Origin: Pseudomonas sp. KU26590 | GTDB lineage: Bacteria; Pseudomonadota; Gammaproteobacteria; Pseudomonadales; Pseudomonadaceae | Direction of reading: 5' to 3' | Assembly (NCBI RefSeq): GCF_026153515.1 | Contig: NZ_CP110644.1 | Span: 3,563,501-3,627,500, forward strand | DNA length: 64,000 nt | The notes under the pieces: generated by a model | What the model was told of the DNA's origin: nothing | Database searches by the model: none | The model's input: the letters and a program-made list of their open reading frames with translations, nothing else | Translations under genes and position numbers: made by a program | Shown: positions 43,976-53,485 of the stretch, piece by piece | Layout: each line of letters begins with the position of its first letter | How positions within the stretch are numbered: position 1 is the first letter of the stretch

Positions 43976-44707
43976 TTAAAACTTCCACATGGTTCGTAGG
44001 CTATCAGCAGGTAACGACGGGCAAAATTTGTAGCGGGGGTTTTTCGCCAGTGTCTGCAAGATTTGGATGAGGGCCCCGCTGGCACCATGAGCCCTTTCTA
44101 GAAGGTTTTGTGCGAACTCTTCATTGGCAAACTGAGAGCGCTTGAAGCCGCATGCCTGCCCAACCTTATTAATGAAAGACCGGTACTGTGAACCATATTG
44201 CCAAACACTGATGTCGACGTATCGCATCTCTTTAGTCATGATATCCCTAAAAGGGCCGTCCAAAATACTAGCTCCCGAAACAACCATTAATTTTATGTTC
44301 GGAAAATGCATCAGGAGCGCCTGCATCAATTTGATAGCTGCATTCCGTTGTTTTGCCCCGCCGCCAAAGTGAACGCCCGCATCGTCAAACACTAAACGAA
44401 ACTCACGATCGCCAATCATGTCTCGTAGTGAACGTTCAATATTTCGGAATGACGTATATTGGCTAGTCAGCGGCAGTCCTAGCGCCGAAACAAATGCCAT
44501 TGTTACATCGCCATATAGTGTGGTAAAAATACCAGGCACGTAAGCTGTATAAACCCTAGCCCGATCAGCATTTTTAAGTAACCGCCTGGCTACTGTGGTT
44601 TTACCTGTCAGTGTCTCCCCACCAAGGATAATTAGAGCGTCAGCAGAAAAACCTGCCACGACGCTCTGCTCAGCTTGATACTGTTTTGGACATAGTAAAT
44701 AATTCAT
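43976..44707 (-). CDS. Second AAA+ ATPase of the transposition module
   Basis: 243 aa from the ATG at 44707, which overlaps the preceding stop (ATGA). Walker A is ILGGETLTGKTTVAR; the Walker B strand is FRLVFDDAGVHFGGG, with Asp-Asp instead of the usual Asp-Glu, so hydrolysis may be slow or absent. Sensor-like Ser/Thr residues follow (LMVVSGASILDGPF). It resembles TnsC/TniB-type regulators but is distinct from the neighbouring TniB-like gene. Elements of this family normally have one such ATPase, so two in series, the second with an altered Walker B, is unusual. Confidence 0.8.
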   Translation of the reverse strand: MNYLLCPKQYQAEQSVVAGFSADALIILGGETLTGKTTVARRLLKNADRARVYTAYVPGIFTTLYGDVTMAFVSALGLPLTSQYTSFRNIERSLRDMIGDREFRLVFDDAGVHFGGGAKQRNAAIKLMQALLMHFPNIKLMVVSGASILDGPFRDIMTKEMRYVDISVWQYGSQYRSFINKVGQACGFKRSQFANEEFAQNLLERAHGASGALIQILQTLAKNPRYKFCPSLPADSLRTMWKF

Positions 44708-45576
44708 TCGACAATACCTGGTCGTAGCACACGGGTATTCCACTTCGATCTGCTCGAAGCTTGCAAGCTTTCAAGAGTGATTTTTTCGTCTCCCCAGACT
44801 ACTGCTAGGCAAGCGGCTGCTCGAAGCAAGGTGCAAATATTTCCAATGACCCCCATTGTATTGGCATAGATATAGTCAGCAATCGGTTTAGAAGAAAGGT
44901 GAGATCTCTTCGCAAGCGGAACGATCTCCTCCCAAGTGTCTAAGAAATTAAGATACTCGGCATCATTTCTCGACCAGGGCGTGAGCTCATAGAGCTCAAA
45001 TCGGCGGATGTACTGGGTGTCAATCGCCAGAGCGTTGAGGGCCTCATCGATACCGAAGACAAAAAAGCTTAGGTAAGCAGGTGCCCCGGTTAAACCTCTG
45101 AGCAAAGATAGAAAGGTATCTTGATCGCCTTTAGATAGCCCTTTAAGGGAATCATGGAACTCATCCATGAACATACCGCGGATGTCGTTAGCGATACAGT
45201 ATTCAGCTACCATGCTAATCGGGATCCCGGCTTTCCCAGGCTCCATACCTAAAGCAGTTAAAAGTTTCGCCGTTGGCTTCACTTTCTCGGTATCCTTCAC
45301 AAAGGTCACGTACCTGATTTTATGGCGCCATGATGCATTCATACCTCTGACCGCGTTGCAGATTGTAGTCTTCCCATGATTAGATCTTGCGGATACGATT
45401 AAACATGGAGCCTCCATGCTGCCGCGTAGAATACTGAGCATATTATGAACAATATTAGATACGGTAAGCAAGTGCTCGGTATCGACCTTGATATCCTGCC
45501 GAATAATCTTACAACGCTCTTCAGTTGACAAAGTCAAAGCGTAACGGCGACTTTCATGCAGATGTTCTCCATCCAT
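44704..45576 (-). CDS. tniB: TniB/TnsC-like AAA+ transposition ATPase
   Basis: 290 aa from the ATG at 45576 (GGATTGAAA upstream), overlapping the next gene by 4 bases. Walker A CLIVSARSNHGKTTICNAVR and Walker B IRGMFMDEFHDS are intact, followed by GAPAYLSFFVFGIDEALNAL and the sensor/Arg region IDTQYIRRFELYEL. TniB/TnsC proteins choose the target and activate the DDE transposase in an ATP-dependent way. It sits directly downstream of the transposase (3-bp gap). Confidence 0.9.
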   Translation of the reverse strand: MDGEHLHESRRYALTLSTEERCKIIRQDIKVDTEHLLTVSNIVHNMLSILRGSMEAPCLIVSARSNHGKTTICNAVRGMNASWRHKIRYVTFVKDTEKVKPTAKLLTALGMEPGKAGIPISMVAEYCIANDIRGMFMDEFHDSLKGLSKGDQDTFLSLLRGLTGAPAYLSFFVFGIDEALNALAIDTQYIRRFELYELTPWSRNDAEYLNFLDTWEEIVPLAKRSHLSSKPIADYIYANTMGVIGNICTLLRAAACLAVVWGDEKITLESLQASSRSKWNTRVLRPGIVE

Positions 45577-45578
45577 TT

Positions 45579-47408
45579 TCAATCCACCCACTTAAGTTTT
45601 TTCCGAGTTTGATCAGGACTAGGCTCTTTGGTATCCCCCTGAAGCAAGTGCCCCTCCCCTCCGTAAGAAAGAAATGACATGGTTTCAGCAGCTGTGACTT
45701 TCTTCGCCATGTTCTGGCGGAGCCGCTTAGTTTCAGCCTTGGAGCTCTCCACCAATTCGTAATTATCAAGACGAACTTGGTGCAAATCTTCGTCCACGAG
45801 CGCACCGGGACGGCGCTTACGAGGCCTTGCAAAGGCCCAGTACTCGCTGTAGGAGATAGGGGCCCTTGTGAGATCAGAATACGGAATCTCGTGATACCGC
45901 CCCTCTTGGCGCAGCCATATCTTAGAGAAGTTCAATGGACTATATTTAAATGAAAGTCGCCGACCAACGAGCCTATTAAGTATCGCCGAGGAATAGAAAG
46001 CCCGGCTAAATTCGACACCCTTGGGCTGAACCGTTCGAATTACGCTAGGGAAAAAATCAAGTGCAAACGTTTTAAAATTCCCTGACATAGGAGGAACATA
46101 GTTAGGGCCTTTTTTAGCCATTTCCGCATCCCAAACTTCAAAAGGGGCGAGTCGGTTTAACCCTTCGTGAGAGCGACCGTGATAGATAGCCACTTCACCT
46201 GCGAACCACTCACAGAATGCTGAGAACGTAATGGCTGAGTTCTTGGCGGAGTCGTATTCTCCTTTTTTAAGGACGTTCGAGTAGGTAGTGCCTGGCAGAA
46301 GGTGCACTTTCCCCATCAACGTCCCAATAATCCGCTCAACGTGCCCTCCGTAGTGCTTTTTACCAATGGGCCGTAGCATGGGAATAATTTTGTAATACTG
46401 CAAGGTCGCTTCAAGTTCCGGGCTTGTGAACTCTGCGGCGTTATCCATACCAAGAGCATGGGGCACCCCCCAGAACCTATGGCGGGTATTCTGACCGCCA
46501 CCAAGCGCGATGGGAAAGTCTTGCTTGGGAAAACAAGCTGAAAGCAACGCCATTGCAACGCTGACTGCGCTCGGCGGGTGGAGCGCGAGATAGTAACCAA
46601 GGATAACGCGGCTTTTCAAATCGATGACAACCGTCAACCAAGGCCGCATGAGTGGTTCACCTTGGTCATCGCAGATTATAATGTCTACGCGGGTATGGTC
46701 GATTTGCACCATGGTTAGAATGGTTTCTACATCAATCATTCCCGGCTTCAATTCAAACTTCTGAAGCATCGCCTCCCTGCCATGCTGTAGCGAGTAGACA
46801 GCTTTTTCTCCATACGACTCCAATCTTCGCTTAAGCGCATTAAGACTTGGGGTTTTGACGCCCATAGAATGACAGAGAGAGTCGACGTACTCCCAGAGCG
46901 AAGAAAAGGCCTCTAGTTTTTTTGTTTTATCCTTAATACGTTTTGTGATCGCTTTCTCCATGATTTTTTCTTGGATATCGGAAAGCAACCGGGAATTCTT
47001 TTTCCGCCCCCTGACACTCCGAACAAGGGACACTGCCCCCAGTTCAGGATCATATCTTTTCAACAGCCGTCGCGCTGTTGTTTCCGAGGAATCAAGCTTT
47101 TCTAATAGAGCCGCCCTGGAAATCTTCTTGGCTAGGTAATCATTAATATTTTTGGCTCGTTCAGAAGCAATGGCGAGCTCTTTTGGGTTAACGTCCGTTT
47201 GCTCCAGCCAAATCAAACGGCGGTCATTGTGCAGATCATGCTTATGCTGATCAATTTCAACCAGAGTAACCTGAGTAAACGGCGCTTCAAAAGTGTACTC
47301 GCTTTCTAGGCTTTTTAAGGTAACGCTGCCGTCAGCGCCACACGTTACCACTCGATATGTCTTTTCCTCGAAGCTGACCAAATTTCCTTGGACGATGTAT
47401 TGCAACAT
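45579..47408 (-). CDS. tniA: DDE transposase of TniA/TnsB type
   Basis: 609 aa. N-terminal HTH region (SRAALLEKLDSSETTARRLL KRYDPE), then the rve integrase core with the acidic triad at about D235 (TMVQIDHTRVDII), D320 (LGMDNAAEFTSPELE) and E357 (GGHVERIIG), the D-D-(35)E spacing of the Mu/Tn7/Tn5053 group. The C-terminal Mu-type domain begins after about residue 450 and ends with a basic tail. It recognises the transposon ends and performs strand transfer. The start ATG at 47408 faces a gene-poor region that should contain the transposon right end. No TnsA endonuclease gene is present, so replicative cointegrate formation is expected. Confidence 0.92.
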   Translation of the reverse strand: MLQYIVQGNLVSFEEKTYRVVTCGADGSVTLKSLESEYTFEAPFTQVTLVEIDQHKHDLHNDRRLIWLEQTDVNPKELAIASERAKNINDYLAKKISRAALLEKLDSSETTARRLLKRYDPELGAVSLVRSVRGRKKNSRLLSDIQEKIMEKAITKRIKDKTKKLEAFSSLWEYVDSLCHSMGVKTPSLNALKRRLESYGEKAVYSLQHGREAMLQKFELKPGMIDVETILTMVQIDHTRVDIIICDDQGEPLMRPWLTVVIDLKSRVILGYYLALHPPSAVSVAMALLSACFPKQDFPIALGGGQNTRHRFWGVPHALGMDNAAEFTSPELEATLQYYKIIPMLRPIGKKHYGGHVERIIGTLMGKVHLLPGTTYSNVLKKGEYDSAKNSAITFSAFCEWFAGEVAIYHGRSHEGLNRLAPFEVWDAEMAKKGPNYVPPMSGNFKTFALDFFPSVIRTVQPKGVEFSRAFYSSAILNRLVGRRLSFKYSPLNFSKIWLRQEGRYHEIPYSDLTRAPISYSEYWAFARPRKRRPGALVDEDLHQVRLDNYELVESSKAETKRLRQNMAKKVTAAETMSFLSYGGEGHLLQGDTKEPSPDQTRKKLKWVD

Positions 47409-47759
47409 AATAACTCAGCGCCTGATGGTTGAACAATAGGTGGAGAAGGATATCTCCAACTTATCTAGAGCTGTCAATGGCCATAAATTTGGCGCTAAGC
47501 GATTACGAATAATGTATTAATTGATACTATCAAATGACTAATATTTCGTTAATTGTTATGCGCGAGTGTAGTAACAACTGGGCAGCAATAAGTGAGCCAA
47601 CTGCATTGAGGCTCCGAATTTAAAGGCGTCGCAATCGAATTTATAAGTTATTTAGCCGGGGAATCCAGACAAATCAATTATTGCCTAAAGGCATTTAACT
47701 CGTATGAAATTCATTCATGAGCGTCAAGTGCATGAGCGGCGCTCAGGTTCGGAGTTGTG

Positions 47760-47842
47760 TTATTTGCCCTTCTCCCACGACATTAACCGCTGCACCAGAG
47801 GTCTCAAGTATGGTGCGACCTTATATCTGCCAAAAAAATGAC
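47760..47842 (-). repeat. Candidate transposon right end
   Basis: Read on the minus strand from 47842: TGTCATTTTTTTGGCAGATA, and 60 bases inward TGTCGTGGGAGAAGGGCAAA. Both start TGTC and share a GGCA(G/A)AT segment. Tn5053/Tn402-type ends begin TGTCATTTT/TGTCGTTTT and carry repeated transposase-binding sites, so position and sequence fit a right end about 430 bp upstream of the transposase. The opposite end was not found by eye. Confidence 0.35.
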
Positions 47843-49075
47843 AAATTTCTATACCCTGACGCTTTGTAAGACGCACCGCCGCTCTATGAGATGGCTCGGA
47901 GTTGCTCCCCTAGAAAATCAGGTCTTCACAATCATGAACGGTTAGCTAGCATTCTCCAAATCATCGTTTTACGGTGTTTATCCACAGCCTGGAGGTATCG
48001 GCGCTCGCTTGGATATGCATCTAGGGATGCGATGGGGTAGTTAGCTAGAGGGCTTACTTGCGTTAAAAGCTCTTAGAGCGCCTCTGCCCTCGACGGTAGC
48101 CATTGGTTGAATGGGAGGGCGCAGGCAGCGTTTTGCCGCCTTTTAGAAACGGCTGATTCCGTTGAAGTGTACCAGCCCAATCTTTAAAGAAAGTTCCTAT
48201 AAATCAGTTACTTGGGTAGATACGGTTCGTTCCTAGTCGGAGAGGCGCATCCCGTACCCCCCGTGTTTTCGAGGGTATAGGTGGCATCCCTTAAAAATGG
48301 TCATATCGACCATCCCTCCCAGCTTTCAGTCGCATATAAAAGTCAGACCAGCTGAAAGCCACGGCTCATAAGGGCTTGAGTGTTTGTCCATTTTAAAAGG
48401 ATGCCCACACACAGCTCACCGTTCACGCCGAGCTCGATGATCCAACAAGCTCATCGCCGCTTACCTACCGCGCACCGTTGAATCCAGCGCAGCGTCCGAA
48501 GCCACAGCAAACATCTCGTAAGCCATGCCAACATCCACATCAGCATCGATACCTGATCCCCAAGTCACGAGGATGTCGATACCTGACCGGCGCCAGTGAT
48601 ATGCACGACAGATGATCTGTCACAGACGCAGATCCGGAGATTTACGGCAGTTCAGCTCGCCGACATCCAGCTGACCGCGAGCGCCTGACCGCCGGGAGCT
48701 TGAACGGCGACTTCATGAGGCCCAGGCTTCGAAGCCGATCCTCCGATACAGCCGGCTCAAGTCAGTGCAAGGACGCCCCAATGAACCGTCACTCCAGCCG
48801 CGTAACAGGCAGCTGCCCAACGCCGATCACCCGGACGTGCGATCGCCTGAACACCCCGAAAGCCCAGTAAAACAAGGCCTGTAGAGTATCAGTGCGCCCG
48901 CTAAAGCCTCTGGATAGCCCAACAAATCGCTGCTCCTGGCGTCGAAACTGGCCCAAAAGTCGCGAAATACACCTACCTGCACACGCAAACGTCACTTCAA
49001 TTGCCCGGAAGGCCTAAACGAGTCCACAAACCTTAGGGTGATCAGAGAACCCCGCTAACACACCCCGACGCAAAT
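47843..49075. other. Gene-poor junction between transposon and integrase
   Basis: About 1.2 kb without a convincing gene. Structured bits include ATGGTC-ATATC-GACCAT (about 48298-48314), GCTTTCAG with CTGAAAGC (48322-48358), and the direct repeat TCGATACCTGA (48546-48556 and 48576-48586). It may contain regulatory or attachment sequences for the recombinase at 49173 and remains of older genes. Confidence 0.5.
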
Positions 49076-49113
49076 ATGCAATATCCGATAACTGTCAGAC
49101 CCGGATATTGCAT
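49076..49113. repeat. 12-bp perfect inverted repeat upstream of the integrase
   Basis: ATGCAATATCCG (49076-49087), 14-base spacer, CGGATATTGCAT (49102-49113). The arms are exact complements. Sixty bases before the recombinase start, it could be an operator or a recombinase-binding core; neither is shown. Confidence 0.65.
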
Positions 49114-49172
49114 CTATACCCATCCTGCACGATCATGCCGGCATCTTCCGCATCTCCAGCCAGCGAATTCAA

Positions 49173-50477
49173 ATGCCCGCGCCTTCGTCCCCCCATCCGC
49201 TGTTCGAAACCTACGCGAAGTTCGGCGAGCTCAACTTCAGCTCATTAAAGGAAGAGCTTCCGGCGATCCGTGATTATCTCGAGCAGTTCCCCGCCGAGAC
49301 CCAGGCCATCGAAGGCTACCGGGCCGTGCGCAGCTTTCTCAAGTCCTACGCCGGCAACGAATCCACGTTCAATTCCTACCGTACTCACGTCGAACGACTG
49401 CTGCTCTGGACGATGGTCAAATCCAGAACACCCCTCCTCGCCATGCGCCGCACCCAGGCCGAGAGCTTTATGGAATTCTGCCTGGCGCCTGATCCTTCCT
49501 GGGTAGGCCCGGTGGTCAAATCCCGCTTCACCCGCCTCGGTGCGCGCAAGAAAACCGCGACGGACACTTGCGTGCTCAACCCCGACTGGCGGCCGTTCAG
49601 CCAGACCGTCGCCAAGGAAGAACGCAAGCGCGCCGAGGAGGAAAACCGGCCCGCCCTTCAGGACACCTACCGGCTGGCCCAGGGCTCTATCGCGCAGATC
49701 TTTGCGGTGTGCGGCAGCTTTTTCCAGCACGCGATTGACGAGGGTTTCTGCGAGCAGAATCCGTTTCGCGCGGTGAAACAGAAGAGCAAATACAAGGAGC
49801 GCAACACCGATAACCAGGACACGCGCATCCTGACTTCGCTGCAGTGGGATTTCGTGCTGGAGACCGCCGAACTGCTGGCCGCCGAGGACACCAAGTACGA
49901 GCGCACACTGTTTATTGTGGCGACCATTTTTGCCATGTACCTGCGAGTTTCCGATCTGGTCGGTCGCGATAACTGGAAGCCAACCATGGGCGATCTGCGC
50001 AAAGACGGCGCCGGCAACTGGTGGTATCACGTGGTGGGTAAAGGCAATAAAGCCGGCAAGATCAGCGTGCGTGACGACTATGTCGAGAACTACCTCAAGC
50101 GCTGGCGCCTTCATCAGGGTCTGTCCCCCCTGCCCGGCTTCCGTGAAAGCACGCCGCTGATTGCCACCCAACGTGGACGCGCCGGTTTGTCCGACCGGCA
50201 TATCCGTGTGTTGCTGCAGGAGGTGTTTGATCGCGCGCTGCAGCGCATGCAGGCCGAGCACTGGCCGGATGAGGACGTGGGCCGCCTGCGCGCTGCGTCC
50301 TTGCACTGGCTGCGGCACACCTCGGCCACCTTCGATGCGCCGCACCGCGACATGAAGGATCTGCAGGTCGATCTGCGCCATAACAGCCTCAGCACGACGC
50401 AGAACGTCTACTACAACTCCGAGGATGAGAAGCGGGCTTACTCGGTCAAGCGCTTACCCATGAAAGAGCGATCGTGA
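49173..50477 (+). CDS. Tyrosine recombinase/phage-type integrase
   Basis: 434 aa. N-terminal SAM-like core-binding half (TFNSYRTHVERLLLWTMVKS) and a C-terminal catalytic domain with the Arg in MYLRVSDLVGR, a later HWLRHTSATFD (H-x-x-R) and the Tyr nucleophile in TQNVYYNSED. All active residues (R...HxxR...Y) are present. Composition is GC-rich like the chemotaxis genes. It is longer than XerC/XerD by about 130 residues, similar to transposon or island recombinases. It lies between the transposition module and the che operon; whether it serves an island, resolves cointegrates, or is resident is open. Confidence 0.85.
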   Translation: MPAPSSPHPLFETYAKFGELNFSSLKEELPAIRDYLEQFPAETQAIEGYRAVRSFLKSYAGNESTFNSYRTHVERLLLWTMVKSRTPLLAMRRTQAESFMEFCLAPDPSWVGPVVKSRFTRLGARKKTATDTCVLNPDWRPFSQTVAKEERKRAEEENRPALQDTYRLAQGSIAQIFAVCGSFFQHAIDEGFCEQNPFRAVKQKSKYKERNTDNQDTRILTSLQWDFVLETAELLAAEDTKYERTLFIVATIFAMYLRVSDLVGRDNWKPTMGDLRKDGAGNWWYHVVGKGNKAGKISVRDDYVENYLKRWRLHQGLSPLPGFRESTPLIATQRGRAGLSDRHIRVLLQEVFDRALQRMQAEHWPDEDVGRLRAASLHWLRHTSATFDAPHRDMKDLQVDLRHNSLSTTQNVYYNSEDEKRAYSVKRLPMKERS

Positions 50478-50518
50478 TCTGTAAATCCTTGGGCAGACGC
50501 TGACGGTCAGCGGCCAGG

Positions 50519-51598
50519 CTAGCCGTTGAGGATGGCCTGATGAATATGCTCCAGCGGCATGATCCGCTGGGCAGCGTTGAGCTTGATGGCCTCCTTGGGC
50601 ATGCCGAAGACTACGCAGCTGGCCTCATCCTGGGCAACCGTGGCGGCGCCGGCGTCGAGCATCTCCTTGAGCCCGCGCGCGCCGTCGTCGCCCATGCCGG
50701 TCATGATAATACCGGTGGCGTTCTTGCCGGCGAACTTGGCCACCGAACGAAACAGCACATCCACTGAAGGCCGATGCCGGTTGACCTGCGGCCCGTCGAT
50801 CACCTGGGCGTGATAATAAGCGCCACTGCGGGTGACCATCAGGTGCTTGCCACCCGGGGCGATCAAGGCCAGACCTGGGAGAATGCGGTCGTTGTTACGC
50901 GCTTCGCGCACCTCGATCGCACAGATGCTGTTGAGGCGTTCGGCAAAGGAGGCCGTGAACTTCTCGGGCATGTGTTGCACGATCACAATGCCCGGGCACA
51001 CCCTCGGCAATGCCTTGAGCACCGCTTCCAGCGCCTGCGTCCCCCCGGTGGAGGTGCCGATGGCGACGATGCGTTCAGTGGTCTGTGCCATGGCGTGGCC
51101 AGTGGCGGCAGGCAGGATCGCATCCGCACTGAGCTTGCCGGCCGGAGCAAGCGGAACCGGGGTGGCGCTGCGCTTTCCCAGGTTTCTGACGTTGGAGTTG
51201 GCGGCAGCGCGTATCGCGGCCACCAGTTCGGCCGCCGATTCGATGAGGAAATTCTTTAACCCGGTCGTGGGTTTGGTGATGATTTCCACTGCGCCTGCCG
51301 ACAACGCCTGCAAGGAGGTTTCTGCGCCTTTTTGAGTCAGCGAGGAACAGATCACCACAGGCGTCGGCCGCTCGCTCATGATTTTCTTGAGAAAGGTGAT
51401 CCCGTCCATCCGTGGCATTTCCACGTCCAGCACGATCACATCGGGCCATTCCCGGGCGAGCTTGTCCATGGCGAAAATCGGGTCTGAAGCCGCGCCCATG
51501 ACGTGGATATCGGGTGTGTCGCTGAGAATGGCCATTAGCACCTGGCGCACCACGGCCGAGTCATCGACCAGCAGTACGCTGATTTTTTTGGTAGGCAT
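50519..51598 (-). CDS. cheB: CheB protein-glutamate methylesterase
   Basis: 359 aa from the ATG at 51598. Receiver domain ([20 protein letters not shown], phospho-Asp in [16 protein letters not shown]), linker, then the CheB methylesterase with catalytic Ser ([12 protein letters not shown]), His ([19 protein letters not shown]) and Asp ([15 protein letters not shown]). It demethylates and deamidates receptors. It overlaps cheD; an in-frame start at 51640 has a better ribosome site (GGAACGGCA) but would add 14 residues. Last gene of the cluster. Confidence 0.95.
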   Translation of the reverse strand: MPTKKISVLLVDDSAVVRQVLMAILSDTPDIHVMGAASDPIFAMDKLAREWPDVIVLDVEMPRMDGITFLKKIMSERPTPVVICSSLTQKGAETSLQALSAGAVEIITKPTTGLKNFLIESAAELVAAIRAAANSNVRNLGKRSATPVPLAPAGKLSADAILPAATGHAMAQTTERIVAIGTSTGGTQALEAVLKALPRVCPGIVIVQHMPEKFTASFAERLNSICAIEVREARNNDRILPGLALIAPGGKHLMVTRSGAYYHAQVIDGPQVNRHRPSVDVLFRSVAKFAGKNATGIIMTGMGDDGARGLKEMLDAGAATVAQDEASCVVFGMPKEAIKLNAAQRIMPLEHIHQAILNG

Positions 51599-52094
51599 CG
51601 TGTTGAAGTGTTCCCATTGGTTGGTGCCGAACCCAGACATTGCCGTTCCACACGTCGAACATGATCGTGCGGTGACCGGTGCTGCCCATGTCCTGAGCCG
51701 TCAGGTGCAGGTGGTGACGCTCGGCCAGGGCCAGCGCCGCGCGAATATTCATGCTGGCCACGTCCTGCGTGCGCAGGTCGCGCGGGTGGTCGGGAAACAT
51801 CCTGCCGCCGCCGAACAGCTTGATCTGGTAATCCTGCACCTGAGTACCGTTGATGAGGGCGTGTCGAAGCAGCAACTCCAGCGCCTCATCGCCATATCGG
51901 CCGTCCAGCGGCTGATCGTGACGCAGCCGTCCTGGCAGCATGAAGTGGCACATGCCGCCGATCAGCCGTTGCGGGTGCCAGAACGTGATCGCCACGCAGG
52001 AGCCGAGCAGTGTGCGCAAGCGCGTCGGACGCGTCGCGAAACAGACCTGGCCAGGGGCCAACACCACTTCGGCCGCGCCGACAGGCATTTTCAT
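51561..52094 (-). CDS. cheD: CheD chemoreceptor glutamine deamidase
   Basis: 177 aa. [30 protein letters not shown] holds the catalytic Cys (GSC) and His (CHFMLP) with Thr later (FGGG...). CheD deamidates Gln to Glu in receptors and can modulate CheC-type phosphatases. It starts on the cheR stop (ATGA overlap) and ends inside the cheB start region, so the three genes are translationally coupled. Confidence 0.93.
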   Translation of the reverse strand: MKMPVGAAEVVLAPGQVCFATRPTRLRTLLGSCVAITFWHPQRLIGGMCHFMLPGRLRHDQPLDGRYGDEALELLLRHALINGTQVQDYQIKLFGGGRMFPDHPRDLRTQDVASMNIRAALALAERHHLHLTAQDMGSTGHRTIMFDVWNGNVWVRHQPMGTLQHDAYQKNQRTAGR

Positions 52095-52900
52095 GGCTTG
52101 CGATAAATCGAAGGCGCCACCAGCTTCACGGTGTCATTCACACCGTTGAGGCTTTCCGAGTGACTGATGATCAAGTAGCCGCCTGGCTTAAGGAGCGGCA
52201 GCATCCGTGCGACGACCTGGGTCTTGGTTGGCTGGTCGAAATAAATCATCACATTGCGCAGGAATATCACGTCGAACTCACCGAGGGCGGGCAGCGCTTC
52301 GTTGAGGTTGACCTGGACAAAATTGACGCGGCTGCGCAATGCCTTGTCGATCAGGAAGGTGCCCTCCTGGCGCCCGATGCCTTTCAGGCAATACTTGACC
52401 AGCAGCGGTTGGGGCAGCGTCTCGGCGCGACCCATGGCGTAATGGCCGCTGCGGGCCTTGGCCAGTACTTGGGTACTGATGTCCGAGCCGACCACTTCCC
52501 AAGGCGTGGTGCCCAGGCCCTCGGCCAGGGTCATCGCCAGGCTGTAGGGTTCTTCGCCCGAGGAGCTGGCCGCGCTCCACACCCGAAACACCTTGCCCGG
52601 CGCAGCCTTGGGCAGCACCTGCTGGCGCAGGAAGTCGAAGTGCTTGGGTTCGCGGAAGAAATAGGTCTCGTTGGTGGTCAGCAAATCCAGAGCAACTTGC
52701 AGCTCGCCCTTGCGTTCGTCCTTCATGATCAGCTTGAAGTACTCGCCATAGCTCTGCAGCTCGTAATGCTTGAGGCGCTTGAACAGGCGCCCTGCCACCA
52801 GCGCTTTCTTGGCGGGTGACAGGTTGATGCCGGCCGCGCGGTACAGCCAGCTCTGGAACTGACCGAACTCACGATCATCGATGGTAGCGGTGTCTGCCAT
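52091..52900 (-). CDS. cheR: CheR chemotaxis methyltransferase
   Basis: 269 aa. N-terminal helical domain (FGQFQSWLYRAAGINLSPAK) and a SAM-dependent domain with FRVWSAASSSGEEPYSLAMT, the SAM loop, and VIFLRNVMIYFD. It methylates receptor Glu residues. GAGG seven bases before the ATG. It overlaps cheD by 4 bases. Confidence 0.95.
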   Translation of the reverse strand: MADTATIDDREFGQFQSWLYRAAGINLSPAKKALVAGRLFKRLKHYELQSYGEYFKLIMKDERKGELQVALDLLTTNETYFFREPKHFDFLRQQVLPKAAPGKVFRVWSAASSSGEEPYSLAMTLAEGLGTTPWEVVGSDISTQVLAKARSGHYAMGRAETLPQPLLVKYCLKGIGRQEGTFLIDKALRSRVNFVQVNLNEALPALGEFDVIFLRNVMIYFDQPTKTQVVARMLPLLKPGGYLIISHSESLNGVNDTVKLVAPSIYRKP

Positions 52901-52909
52901 GTTCGGGCC

Positions 52910-53449
52910 TCAACGCGGGTCGAGATCAAGGGCCGGCGCCTGACCGGCTTCGGCAAGGCTGGACATCTCATCGATGGACATCACGTTGTCCACATCCAGC
53001 ACAATCACGAACTTGCCATCGACCTTGGCCATGCCGTCAATGAAATCCGATCGAATCCGCGCGCCGAAACTGGGCGGTGGCTCGATCTGCGCGGCCGGAA
53101 TCTCCTGCACCGCAGACACAGTGTCGACCAGCAAACCGATGTCCTGCGCCTGCCCCTCCTCGGTGCTCGCCTCAATGATGATGACGCAGGAGCGCCGGGT
53201 GATCGCCGAGTTGGCTCGCCCGAAGCGCGCCGACAGGTCGACCACCGGGACCACCGCGCCGCGCAGGTTGATCACCCCGCGCACAAAGGCGGGCATCATG
53301 GGCACCACGGTCAGGCTGCCGTATTCAATAATTTCCTTGATCCCCAGAATGCCGATGGCGAACATTTCGCCGCCGAGCATGAAGGTCAGATATTGCGCGT
53401 CCTCATCCACCGCAACTGCGGTATGCCGAGTGGTCGTCACTGCGCCCAT
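52910..53449 (-). CDS. cheW: CheW coupling protein
   Basis: 179 aa from the ATG at 53449 (AGGGAG upstream). The two SH3-like lobes read QYLTFMLGGEMFAIGILGIK EIIEYG and FVRGVINLRGAVVPVVDLSA RFG, then GLLVDTVSAVQEI. It links receptors to CheA. It sits between the receptor gene and cheR. Confidence 0.93.
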   Translation of the reverse strand: MGAVTTTRHTAVAVDEDAQYLTFMLGGEMFAIGILGIKEIIEYGSLTVVPMMPAFVRGVINLRGAVVPVVDLSARFGRANSAITRRSCVIIIEASTEEGQAQDIGLLVDTVSAVQEIPAAQIEPPPSFGARIRSDFIDGMAKVDGKFVIVLDVDNVMSIDEMSSLAEAGQAPALDLDPR

Positions 53450-53485
53450 GTCGTTCTCCCTGTAGGCCCGCATCGATGCTTGTGA

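Noticed and set aside
47908..47990. Other ACA-ended sequences (47929, 47984) as transposon right ends
   Set aside because: They lack the internal repeat seen near 47842 and have no resemblance to Tn5053-type ends.
48241..48300. Possible tRNA-like sequence as an integration site
   Set aside because: GC-rich with short complementary stretches, but no cloverleaf with a T-loop and acceptor could be assembled by eye.
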